Shown: piece by piece, positions 1 to 5,545 of the stretch
How positions within the stretch are numbered: position 1 is the stretch's first letter
How the letters are laid out: each line of letters starts with the position of its first letter
Source: Conexibacteraceae bacterium
GTDB lineage: Bacteria > Actinomycetota > Thermoleophilia > Solirubrobacterales > Solirubrobacteraceae
Length of the DNA: 7,537 nucleotides
Assembly (NCBI GenBank): GCA_009785395.1
Contig: WQWK01000091.1
Span: 1 to 7,537, forward strand
Direction of reading: 5' to 3'
Notes under the pieces: model-generated
Databases searched by the model: none
Told to the model about the DNA's origin: nothing
What the model saw: the letters and a program-made list of their open reading frames with translations, nothing else
Position numbers and translations under genes: made by a program

Positions 1-1337
1 GACTCAGCCGAGAGCGGAGCCCAGCTCGTGGTACCGGGGATGCGCCCGAGGACATGCAGGTGCGGGTGGGCGCTGATCCGCGTGCGGTCGAGGATCGCGA
101 GCGCCACGGCCACACCGATCCCCTGCTCGACGCCGAGCAGCGCGACCGTCAGCAGCGTGACGAGCGCGAGCGCGAACTCGGTCCTGTCGAACCGCGCGAT
201 CGCGCGCAGCTCGTCGATGTGCACGAGCCGGGTGGCGACGAACAGCAAGACGCCAGAGAGTGCCGCGACGGGCACATCCTGGAGTACGCCGGCCGCGGGA
301 ATCAGGGCGATCACGGCGAGTCCCGCAGCCAAGCCCGCGAGCTGGGTGCGCCCGCCCGCCTGCGCGACCGCTGCCGTCCGCGCCGGGCTGGCGTTCAAGG
401 GGAAGGAGCCGGTGAGCCCGGCGACGATGCCGCCGGCTCCGACCGCCAGCAGGTCGCGACCTACGTCTGGCTGGGCGGCAGCAAGCGCGCTTGAGCCTGC
501 CGGCGCGCTCGGTCCGGGCTCGAACGCCCGGGTTGTCGCCGCCGACTGGATGACGATGACCAGCGCGATGAGCGCGGCCACGGGCGCGACCTCACCGAGC
601 GCTTGCACCGACAGGCCTCTGAGGCCGAGTCGCGGAGGTCCGTGCGCGATGTGGCCGAGGATCGCGACGCCGTGGTCCTGGAGCTGAAAGACCGCGACCA
701 GCACCGTCGCGGTCACGAGCGCGATCAGCGCCCCGGGAACCCGGCGGCTGAAGCGCTCGACGGTCATCGTCACGGCGAACACGCCGATCCCGATCGCCAG
801 CGTCCAGCCGCTGGTCGCGTGCAGCTCGTCGGCGACGTGCTGGAGGCGTCCGAGCGTGGAGCTGCCGCCGCCCGCGACACCGAGCAGGTCGGGTAGCTGG
901 TGGACCACGATCACGACCCCGACACCGGCGAGGAACCCGGCGATGATCGGCCGCGAGAGGAACTCCGCGATCCAGCCGAGCCGCAGCAGCCAGACGGCTG
1001 CCACGATCAGCCCTGCCATCACCGCGAGCAGGCCGACCAGATCGATGTAGCGGCTGCTGCCGGCGGTCGCGAACACGCCGATCCCGGCGGCGAACAGGGG
1101 CGCGATCGTCGAGTCGGCGCCGACCGAGATCTGAGGGCTGGTGCCGAGCAGCGCGAACAGCAGGCTGCCGGCGATGAACGCGTAGAAGCCGGTGATCGGC
1201 GGCATGCCGGCGAGGCGGGAGGTCGCGAGCTGCTCCGGCACCGCGATCACCAGCAGCGTGACCGCCGCCAGCAGGTCGGGCGTGAGCCACTCACGCTTAT
1301 ATCCCCGGAGGGTCGGCGCGAGGGTCGGGAGTTGCAC
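1..1337 (-). CDS. SulP/SLC26-family anion permease, C-terminus beyond the window
   Basis: This is an inner-membrane transporter of the SulP family, which moves sulfate, bicarbonate or other anions. The substrate cannot be read from this sequence. I translated 445 residues with no in-frame stop up to the left edge. Visible family features are RLAGMPPITGFYAFIAGS (about 41-58), GTSPQISVGADSTIAPL (about 65-81) and, late in the core, TGSFPLNASPARTAA followed by GGRTQLAGL. These match the conserved SulP substrate-site helices and the re-entrant region. The visible part ends at HLHVLGRIPGTTSWAPLS, the usual linker before the cytoplasmic STAS domain, so STAS should lie just outside. The GTG start at 1337 is the first start codon after the in-frame TAG of the upstream MFS gene. 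Its ribosome site is weak (AGAAG), which fits translational coupling across the 21-nt gap. The family call is secure; the specific ion is not. Confidence 0.9.
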   Translation of the reverse strand, partial: MQLPTLAPTLRGYKREWLTPDLLAAVTLLVIAVPEQLATSRLAGMPPITGFYAFIAGSLLFALLGTSPQISVGADSTIAPLFAAGIGVFATAGSSRYIDLVGLLAVMAGLIVAAVWLLRLGWIAEFLSRPIIAGFLAGVGVVIVVHQLPDLLGVAGGGSSTLGRLQHVADELHATSGWTLAIGIGVFAVTMTVERFSRRVPGALIALVTATVLVAVFQLQDHGVAILGHIAHGPPRLGLRGLSVQALGEVAPVAALIALVIVIQSAATTRAFEPGPSAPAGSSALAAAQPDVGRDLLAVGAGGIVAGLTGSFPLNASPARTAAVAQAGGRTQLAGLAAGLAVIALIPAAGVLQDVPVAALSGVLLFVATRLVHIDELRAIARFDRTEFALALVTLLTVALLGVEQGIGVAVALAILDRTRISAHPHLHVLGRIPGTTSWAPLSAE

Positions 1338-1358
1338 GGGTGGCTTCTGGTGGGGTGG

Positions 1359-2825
1359 CTACTGGTTGATGGCGCCCTCGTCTGCGAGGCGTGCTGCCGT
1401 TGCCCGCGCGGTTCCATGCGCCCAGCCGGTGGTGGTCACTGCGCCGATGATGAACACCATGGCGGCGAATCCCACCATCAGCCACCAGCCCGCATGGGTG
1501 GCGGCGGCAAAGCTCGAGTCAATCCGTCCGGTCGCAGTCGCGCCGGCGAGCGCTCCCGCGAGGGCGATCCCGATGGTTGAGCCCACCTGTCGGCTCGTCG
1601 AGGCGATCGCCCCGGCGACGCCGGCCTGGGCGGCGGGCATGCCGGAGATCGCGGTGGTGGTGATCGGCGGGTTGACCAGCCCGAAGCCCAGCCCGAAGAT
1701 GATGTAGGAGAGGAGGATCAACCAGAGCGGCGTGTCTGGGGTGAGCCTTGTCAGCAGCAGCGGTGCGATCAACAGGGCCACGCCGGCGACGAGCAGGGGC
1801 CTGCGAGTGCCGTGCCGGGCGACGTAGCGGCCGGCGAACGGCGGCAGGATCATCGTCATCACGGCCAGCGGCAGCGTGCACAGCCCGGCCTCGAAGGCCG
1901 AGTATCCGCGCACGGTCTGCAGATACAGGGTGTTCAGGAACAGGAAGCCGCCGAACGCTCCGAACACGCAGACGGCGATCGCGGCGGCCCCCGAAAACGG
2001 GACGCTGCGGAAGAAGCGCACCTCGACGAGCGGCTCCCGCCGCCGCAGTTCGTACGGGATCAGGGCCGAGAACGCCGCCAGCGCGACGGCGAACAGAGCG
2101 ATGATCGTCGCCGAGGTCCAGCCGTCGTTCTGACCTTCGATGATCGCGTAGGTCAGCGACGCGAGCCCGGTGATCACGAGCACCTGCCCGACCGGGTCGA
2201 CGCGTCGTGCGCGGGCTGCGCGCGACTCCGGGATATAGAGCGCCGTCAGCAGGCACGCGAGCAGCCCGACCGGCACGTTCACCAGGAAGACGTAACGCCA
2301 GCCGATCGTGTCAACGAACGCGCCGCCCAGTACCGGCCCCAGTCCGAAGCTGATGCCGATCATCGCGCCCCAGACCCCGATCGCCTGCGCGCGCTCCCTG
2401 GGGTCGGTGAAGACGTTGCGCACGATCGATAGGGCGACGGGGTTCAGCATCGCGCCGCCGACCGCCTGGAAGGCACGGGCCGCGACCAGTACACCGAGGC
2501 TCGGCGCGGCGGCGCAGCCGGCGGAGCCGATCACGAAGACGATCAGGCCGGTCTGGAAGATGCGCTTGCGCCCGAGTCGGTCCGCCGTCGACCCGCCAAG
2601 CATCAGCAGGCTGGCAAGCACGAGCGTGTAGGCGGCGATGATCCATTGGAGGCCTGAGAGCGAGGCGTGCAACGAGCGATGGATCGCAGGCAGCGCAACG
2701 TTGACGATGGTCGCGTCGAGCCCGACGATCAGCAGGCTCATACAGCAGATGCCGAGCACCAGCCAGCGGTGGTTGCTGCGCTCCTGTGGCGGAGCCGCTC
2801 GCCCGGCGGTCGTCAGTGCATTCAC
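1359..2825 (-). CDS. DHA2-family MFS drug/metabolite exporter (EmrB/QacA type, 14 TM)
   Basis: This is a proton-driven inner-membrane efflux transporter of the major facilitator superfamily, DHA2 branch. Its 488 residues match the usual length, with about 14 hydrophobic segments. Motifs seen in order are LDATIVNVALPAI (36-48, motif D1 with the membrane Asp37), GGSTADRLGRKR (77-88, motif A), RAFQAVGGAMLNP (117-129, motif B with Arg117), GLGPVLGGAF (161-170, motif C, typical of exporters) and GWRYVFLVNVPVG (175-187). The start is a GTG at 2825. The two nearby ATGs at 2827 and 2821 share another frame and meet TGA at once. The gene follows the lipoprotein gene by 29 nt and is followed by the SulP gene in the same frame. 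No adjacent regulator is present, so the substrate is unknown. Drug efflux is a family property and was not observed here. Confidence 0.93.
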   Translation of the reverse strand: MNALTTAGRAAPPQERSNHRWLVLGICCMSLLIVGLDATIVNVALPAIHRSLHASLSGLQWIIAAYTLVLASLLMLGGSTADRLGRKRIFQTGLIVFVIGSAGCAAAPSLGVLVAARAFQAVGGAMLNPVALSIVRNVFTDPRERAQAIGVWGAMIGISFGLGPVLGGAFVDTIGWRYVFLVNVPVGLLACLLTALYIPESRAARARRVDPVGQVLVITGLASLTYAIIEGQNDGWTSATIIALFAVALAAFSALIPYELRRREPLVEVRFFRSVPFSGAAAIAVCVFGAFGGFLFLNTLYLQTVRGYSAFEAGLCTLPLAVMTMILPPFAGRYVARHGTRRPLLVAGVALLIAPLLLTRLTPDTPLWLILLSYIIFGLGFGLVNPPITTTAISGMPAAQAGVAGAIASTSRQVGSTIGIALAGALAGATATGRIDSSFAAATHAGWWLMVGFAAMVFIIGAVTTTGWAHGTARATAARLADEGAINQ

Positions 2826-2854
2826 ATGGGCAGCGTAGCCACCGCCCTGCGTCC

Positions 2855-3478
2855 TCAGCGCAGCTCCGGCGAGGGCCGCCGCGGGAACGTGAAACGGCTG
2901 TGCGGCGGCACGCGCGGCCCCACCTCGAGCACGATCTCCGCGTCTGCGCTCAGCGGCACCGCCCGCGGCGACCCCGGGCGCAGGTGGCCGTCAACGTAGA
3001 CACGCACCCGTCCGCCGCCGCTGAACGACGCGATCCGCGTCGTCGTGAGCGGCTGGCCCCAGGCGGTGAACAGGTCGCCCACGGTCAACCGCGTGCCGGG
3101 GCGGAAGTACACGGTGCCGGTCGGGTCGAGCGTCACGAGGTCACCGAAGCAGGCGGCGCGCACAAGCCGCCCGTCGCTGAACTCCCGGGGCGCCCGCGTT
3201 CCGATTCCGGCCGCGAGCAGAACCACGCGGTTGGCGCCGAACAACTCGATGTGCGCCTGCTCACGCCGTCCGAGACGAGTTAGGCAGTCGCCCGGAACCG
3301 GTCCCGAGAGCGGCGGCTGAAAGCGCGGCCCGCGGCCGATCGGCCGGGCCTCCGAAAGTAATCCGGGCGGGATGCCTCCGGTGGCTCGCCGCTGCTTCGC
3401 CACCGGTACGGAGCCGGACCCGCACCCGGCGAGGCCCAGCGTGGCGGCGAGGCAGAGGAATATCGACGCCCGTCTCAT
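2855..3478 (-). CDS. Exported lipoprotein, His-depleted member of an uncharacterised Cys/His envelope family
   Basis: A 207-residue protein with a lipoprotein signal peptide: MRR, a hydrophobic stretch, and the lipobox LAGC with Cys19 as lipidation site. It is therefore probably anchored to the outer face of the membrane. The body has two more cysteines (65 and 110), a likely disulfide. Its C-terminal half reads GTVYFRPGTRLTVGDLFTAW (121-140), then WGQPL, then VRVYVDGHLRPGSP (158-171) and ending in RFTFP. From memory this follows a family of hypothetical proteins in Thermoleophilia and Chloroflexota that carry HxHxHL, LHTHD and IHIE motifs. Here LHTHD corresponds to LVTLD (114-118) and IHIE to VYFR (123-126), so the histidines are mostly gone while the cysteines remain. 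The start codon overlaps the upstream stop as ATGA, indicating coupled translation with the membrane protein at 3475-4437. No function is known to me. Confidence 0.85.
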   Translation of the reverse strand: MRRASIFLCLAATLGLAGCGSGSVPVAKQRRATGGIPPGLLSEARPIGRGPRFQPPLSGPVPGDCLTRLGRREQAHIELFGANRVVLLAAGIGTRAPREFSDGRLVRAACFGDLVTLDPTGTVYFRPGTRLTVGDLFTAWGQPLTTTRIASFSGGGRVRVYVDGHLRPGSPRAVPLSADAEIVLEVGPRVPPHSRFTFPRRPSPELR

Positions 3479-4437
3479 GCCGCGACACGATCCAGCATCC
3501 GCACACCGAACAGCGCCAGGGCGCAGGCGCCACCGAGCAGCACCGCCGCGATCACGCGCACGAGGAAGATCGGCAAGGCCACCAGCGCGTAGCCGTGCGT
3601 GAGCACCGGCAGCAGCGTCAGCCCGGCCCACAGTGCGATCGCCGCCGTGGCCAGCAACAGCGCCCCGCCGGGCCGGGCGCCGAGCAGGCGGCCGGCGAGC
3701 GCCCCGAGCACCAGCAGGGTGAGGAGCAGCAGCACGACATTGCCGGTGCTGACGTTCGGGCTGCCGTGCAGGTACTTGGCGCCGATCCCGATCGCGACCA
3801 GCGCCAGCAGTGACAGCGCAAGCCCGCGCGAGAGGCGGCGGTCGAGCGCGGGCGAGCCGACCCGCCAGGCGGCGAGCGCGCACGCGATCAGCACGAGCAC
3901 CGGCCAGAACCACAGGACCGACGGGGCCCCGCGATACCAGATGCCGCCGGTGATCTCACCGCGGCGGCCGTCGACGCTCACGGGAATCCGCCAGTGACCG
4001 GCGAAGCTCTGTCCCGGCGCCAGGGCGACGGTCGCGAGCGCGTGCAGACGACCCTCGCGCCACTGATAGGCGCGTCCGTGCGAGACCGTGATCCAGTGCG
4101 GAGGGGTGGTGCGCGTCAGCCCGGCGGGCGGGACCGCCGGCACCGGCGTCTGGCTCAGGTAGTACTGCTGCGAGTTCCTGTTGATCGCCACCGAGCCCGG
4201 TCGGAAGCGAACCCAGGGCGCACCGCGGTAGTCATAGACGGTCACGTGGGCTCCGGGCCGAACCTGCACCCACAGGTTCAGATAGGCGTTGGTGACTCTC
4301 GCCTCGATGCCGGCGGGGGAGTGGGTCACACGACCGACGTAGTTGGTCGCGGTCGGTGTCACCGGCCCGTCGGCCGCGGCCGCGGCGGGCAGCAGTGCGA
4401 GCGCCGCCAGGGCTCCGGCCAGCGCCCCAGCGAGCAT
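3475..4437 (-). CDS. Exported membrane protein: N-terminal extracytoplasmic domain plus 5-6 TM helices, function unknown
   Basis: With the ATG at 4437 the product has 320 residues. It has a signal peptide (1 to about 22, ending AAAAADG), an extracytoplasmic domain (about 24-170), then hydrophobic helices near 172-191, 204-222, 232-249, 257-280 and 283-312. Longer reading frames up to 4524 are open, but they would overlap the divergent gene at 4496 and place non-signal residues first, so I prefer 4437. The exported part contains YDYRGAPWVRF (68-78), NRNSQQYYL (86-94) and HWITVSHGRAYQWREGRLHA (114-133). I recall actinobacterial membrane proteins, often near copper-handling genes, with the pattern YxGEPYLRV, NxxSPxxYLN and WHDHRxHW. 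This protein seems a divergent relative in which WHDHR has become WREGR. The stop codon overlaps the next gene by 4 nt. A link to metals would be inference only. Confidence 0.82.
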   Translation of the reverse strand: MLAGALAGALAALALLPAAAAADGPVTPTATNYVGRVTHSPAGIEARVTNAYLNLWVQVRPGAHVTVYDYRGAPWVRFRPGSVAINRNSQQYYLSQTPVPAVPPAGLTRTTPPHWITVSHGRAYQWREGRLHALATVALAPGQSFAGHWRIPVSVDGRRGEITGGIWYRGAPSVLWFWPVLVLIACALAAWRVGSPALDRRLSRGLALSLLALVAIGIGAKYLHGSPNVSTGNVVLLLLTLLVLGALAGRLLGARPGGALLLATAAIALWAGLTLLPVLTHGYALVALPIFLVRVIAAVLLGGACALALFGVRMLDRVAA

Positions 4438-4495
4438 CGCCAAGTTGCCCCCGAGCCAAGCCAACGGCAACGTTGCGACCCTAGACTGGGGTCTC
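4438..4495. promoter_or_regulatory. Compact divergent promoter region with a 10-bp palindrome
   Basis: These 58 bp separate the minus-strand operon from the plus-strand pair and must hold both promoters if both starts are right. On the plus strand, TAGACT (4482-4487) fits the actinobacterial -10 pattern TANNNT. On the minus strand, TAGGGT (4483-4478) overlaps it. No good -35 box is visible for either. A perfect palindrome GCAACGTTGC lies at 4467-4476, just downstream of the minus-strand -10, where a repressor could act. A shorter symmetry ACCC/GGGT (4478-4481 and 4489-4492) surrounds the two -10 elements. Promoter positions are inferred from motif matches only. Confidence 0.5.
4482..4487 (+). 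promoter_or_regulatory. Candidate -10 box for a leaderless transcript of the 4496 gene
   Basis: TAGACT matches TANNNT and ends 8 nt before the ATG at 4496. A transcript starting at the usual 6-8 nt downstream would begin at or next to the A of the start codon. There is no Shine-Dalgarno sequence in the 20 nt before this ATG. Leaderless mRNAs with this layout are common in actinobacteria. Confidence 0.45.
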
Positions 4496-5179
4496 ATGCG
4501 CCTGACTGTCATTGCCGCTGTCATCTCCGCAATTCTGGCGAGCTTCGCGCTGATCGCCGCGCCCGCCGCGTTCGCTGACGGCGACCCTGCGAGCGACGTG
4601 CTCGTCGACCGCGCCTATTTCCAGCCGGTCGACCTCGCGTTGCCGGCGGCGACCGAGGCGCAGCTGCAGGGCGTGCTGGCGGCCAGCGCCCACGCCGGCT
4701 TCCCGATCAGGGTCGCGATGATCGCCTCGCAGAGCGACCTCGGCACCGCCACCCCGCTGTGGAACGAGCCGGGCAAGTACGTCGAGTATCTGGGCGCCGA
4801 GCTGAGCTTCGCCTTCAAGGGCCAGGTCCTGGTCGTGATGCCGGACGGATTCGGCCTCTACGGGCCGCGCAGCGGTCCGCACGCGGTGACCGCGGCCGAG
4901 TCGGCGGTGCGCGCGCCAGCCCCCGCGGCGGGCCCGCGGCTGGCCACATCGGCGATCGCGGCGGTCCCGCTGCTGGCGGCGGCCGCCGGTCACACGATCC
5001 CGGCCGCGGCGCTCGCGGCCGCTGAGCGTTCCGCCTCGGTGGGAGAGAGGGTTGCCCCACGGGGGGCAACCCTCTCTCCCACCGAACTGCTGGCGCTCGT
5101 ACTCGGCGCCCTGCTGATCGCCGTCGCCTGGTGGGCGAGCCTGCGCGCACGCCCGCTGCAGCTGCGCAGAGGCCTCTAG
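4496..5179 (+). CDS. Exported single-anchor protein, possibly TPM/YgcG-like domain, function unknown
   Basis: A 227-residue protein. Residues 1-27 form a signal peptide (MRLTVIAAVI, ending PAAFADG). A folded domain follows at about 34-122, with DVLVDRAYF (34-42), AGFPIRVAMIASQSDLG (67-83), KYVEYLGAELSF (94-105) and GQVLVVMPDGFGLYG (109-123). The alternating strands and helices, and the phrase VLVVMPDGFG, recall the small TPM/YgcG-type domains used in envelope proteins. I also recall similar hypothetical proteins in Solirubrobacterales. An Ala/Pro-rich linker (about 124-180) follows, then a segment encoded by a perfect DNA hairpin (181-197), then one membrane helix (about 198-215) and a basic tail. 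The topology is outside domain, inside C-terminus. The start is chosen for the signal peptide and the -10 box 8 nt upstream. The next gene starts 3 nt after the stop, so the two products probably act together. Confidence 0.85.
   Translation: MRLTVIAAVISAILASFALIAAPAAFADGDPASDVLVDRAYFQPVDLALPAATEAQLQGVLAASAHAGFPIRVAMIASQSDLGTATPLWNEPGKYVEYLGAELSFAFKGQVLVVMPDGFGLYGPRSGPHAVTAAESAVRAPAPAAGPRLATSAIAAVPLLAAAAGHTIPAAALAAAERSASVGERVAPRGATLSPTELLALVLGALLIAVAWWASLRARPLQLRRGL
5036..5085. repeat. Perfect 23-bp inverted repeat with 4-nt loop inside a coding region
   Basis: The arms at 5036-5058 and 5063-5085 are exact reverse complements (23 of 23), with the loop ACGG at 5059-5062. The flanking pair 5035/5086 does not match, so the symmetry ends sharply. 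The arms read TCGGTGGGAGAGAGG then GTTGCCCC, and the reverse. It encodes residues 181-197 of the exported protein, between the Ala/Pro linker and the C-terminal membrane helix. No T-run follows, so it is not a standard terminator. It looks like a short palindromic element that landed in a tolerant linker, or an RNA hairpin acting within the transcript. No second copy was noticed in this window. Confidence 0.9.
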
Positions 5180-5182
5180 CCG

Positions 5183-5404
5183 ATGCACGCGCACCACACG
5201 ACCGTCTGGTTCCTGACGCTGCTGATCGTGCTCGCGCTGCTCTACATCGGCTGGCGCACCGGGCAGCTGCGGAAGTTGCGTAGCGCCCTCGGCGGGATGC
5301 GGATGCGCAGCGAGCTGAGAGGCGTCCGCGTCGGGCCGCTCGCGCTGCTGCCGACGGCGCTGCTGCTGATCGTGATCGCGATCCTGCTGATCAGCCGCGG
5401 CTGA
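5183..5404 (+). CDS. Small two-helix membrane protein, function unknown
   Basis: A 73-residue protein starting MHAHHTTVWF. It has two hydrophobic helices, about 8-24 (WFLTLLIVLALLYIGW) and 52-70 (PLALLPTALLLIVIAILLI), joined by a strongly basic, arginine-rich loop at 25-49. By the positive-inside rule the loop is cytoplasmic and both ends face out. The N-terminus has three histidines in the first five residues. It begins 3 nt after the stop of the preceding exported protein, and AGAGG at 5166-5170 could serve as a ribosome site inside that gene. The tight spacing and matching membrane location make it a likely partner of that protein. I do not recognise a named family. Confidence 0.8.
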   Translation: MHAHHTTVWFLTLLIVLALLYIGWRTGQLRKLRSALGGMRMRSELRGVRVGPLALLPTALLLIVIAILLISRG

Positions 5405-5428
5405 CCGTGGGCCGGAGCTGATTCGGCC

Positions 5429-5450
5429 AATCTAAGACGCCTCTTAGATT
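5429..5450. promoter_or_regulatory. AT-rich palindrome with a third half-site, candidate operator
   Basis: AATCTAAGA (5429-5437) and TCTTAGATT (5442-5450) are exact reverse complements around the 4-nt centre CGCC. A further direct half-site TCTAAAT follows at 5451-5457. The half-sites start 11 and then 9 bp apart, about one helical turn. The block stands out as AT-rich in GC-rich DNA, 96 bp upstream of the secreted-protein start. It could be a repressor or activator site, or a weak AT-rich terminator for the 5183 gene. An operator fits better because the stem has few GC pairs and no clear T-run. The binding protein is unknown. Confidence 0.5.
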
Positions 5451-5467
5451 TCTAAATTCACAACCCG

Positions 5468-5489
5468 GTTACAGCCTGGTAACGCCTGG
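5468..5489 (+). promoter_or_regulatory. Tandem 11/10-bp repeat overlapping a GTTAC-N6-GTAAC palindrome
   Basis: GTTACAGCCTG (5468-5478) is followed directly by GTAACGCCTGG (5479-5489). The units share GTWAC and GCCTG, with one base deleted in the second copy, and the GCCTGG cores start exactly 10 bp apart. The GTTAC and GTAAC parts also form an inverted repeat. Side-by-side repeats one helical turn apart are typical binding sites of OmpR/PhoB-type response regulators. The sequence does not closely match a named box, so only the architecture supports regulation. Confidence 0.4.
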
Positions 5490-5493
5490 GCTC

Positions 5494-5499
5494 TACCTT
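5494..5499 (+). promoter_or_regulatory. Candidate -10 box for the secreted-protein gene
   Basis: TACCTT fits TANNNT and would start a transcript near 5506, giving a leader of about 40 nt. The best upstream element, TTACAG at 5469-5474, is 19 bp away, longer than ideal and inside the tandem repeat, as expected for an activator-dependent promoter. Other TANNNT matches in the AT-rich block (5445-5450, 5453-5458) are alternatives. Confidence 0.3.
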
Positions 5500-5530
5500 G
5501 CTCGGTCGCAGTTCCCGTAAGTAGTTCTAT

Positions 5531-5541
5531 AAAGAGGAGAA
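5531..5541 (+). promoter_or_regulatory. Near-ideal Shine-Dalgarno site that decides between two overlapping ATGs
   Basis: AAAGAGGAGAA contains AGGAG at 5535-5539 (reading GAGGAG from 5534). The ATG at 5546 lies 6 nt after it, the best spacing. An earlier ATG at 5542 is only 2 nt away and opens a seven-residue frame (MDGNQVV) that ends at TAG 5563-5565. The long gene therefore starts at 5546. This is by far the strongest ribosome site in the window and suggests high expression. Confidence 0.85.
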
Positions 5542-5545
5542 ATGG

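Noticed and set aside
28..687. Plus-strand open frames across the SulP and MFS regions.
   Set aside because: They have Arg/Ser/Ala-rich composition and no domains, and they oppose genes with strong transporter motifs.
592..1290. A 232-residue minus-strand frame with many Arg and Ala residues.
   Set aside because: It is a shifted frame inside the SulP gene, whose own frame is open across the whole stretch and shows clear family motifs.
3479..3913. N-terminal extension of the lipoprotein frame upstream to 3913.
   Set aside because: The extension overlaps the membrane-protein gene. The internal ATG at 3478 gives a proper lipoprotein signal and an ATGA overlap.
4343..4495. Upstream extension of the plus-strand exported protein to 4343.
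   Set aside because: The added residues are low-complexity Ala/Ser/Pro and lie opposite the membrane-protein gene, while ATG 4496 begins a normal signal peptide.
4438..4524. Longer start of the membrane protein at 4524.
   Set aside because: It would overlap the divergent gene start and put 29 extra residues before the signal peptide. ATG 4437 gives a clean signal sequence.
5036..5085. Reading the coding hairpin as an intrinsic terminator or an attachment site.
   Set aside because: It is in frame inside an intact gene, has no T-run, and no integrase or flanking duplication is visible.
5429..5450. Reading the AT-rich palindrome as the terminator of the 5183 gene.
   Set aside because: The stem has few GC pairs and lacks a clear T-run, and the third half-site points to a binding site. 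It remains a weaker alternative.
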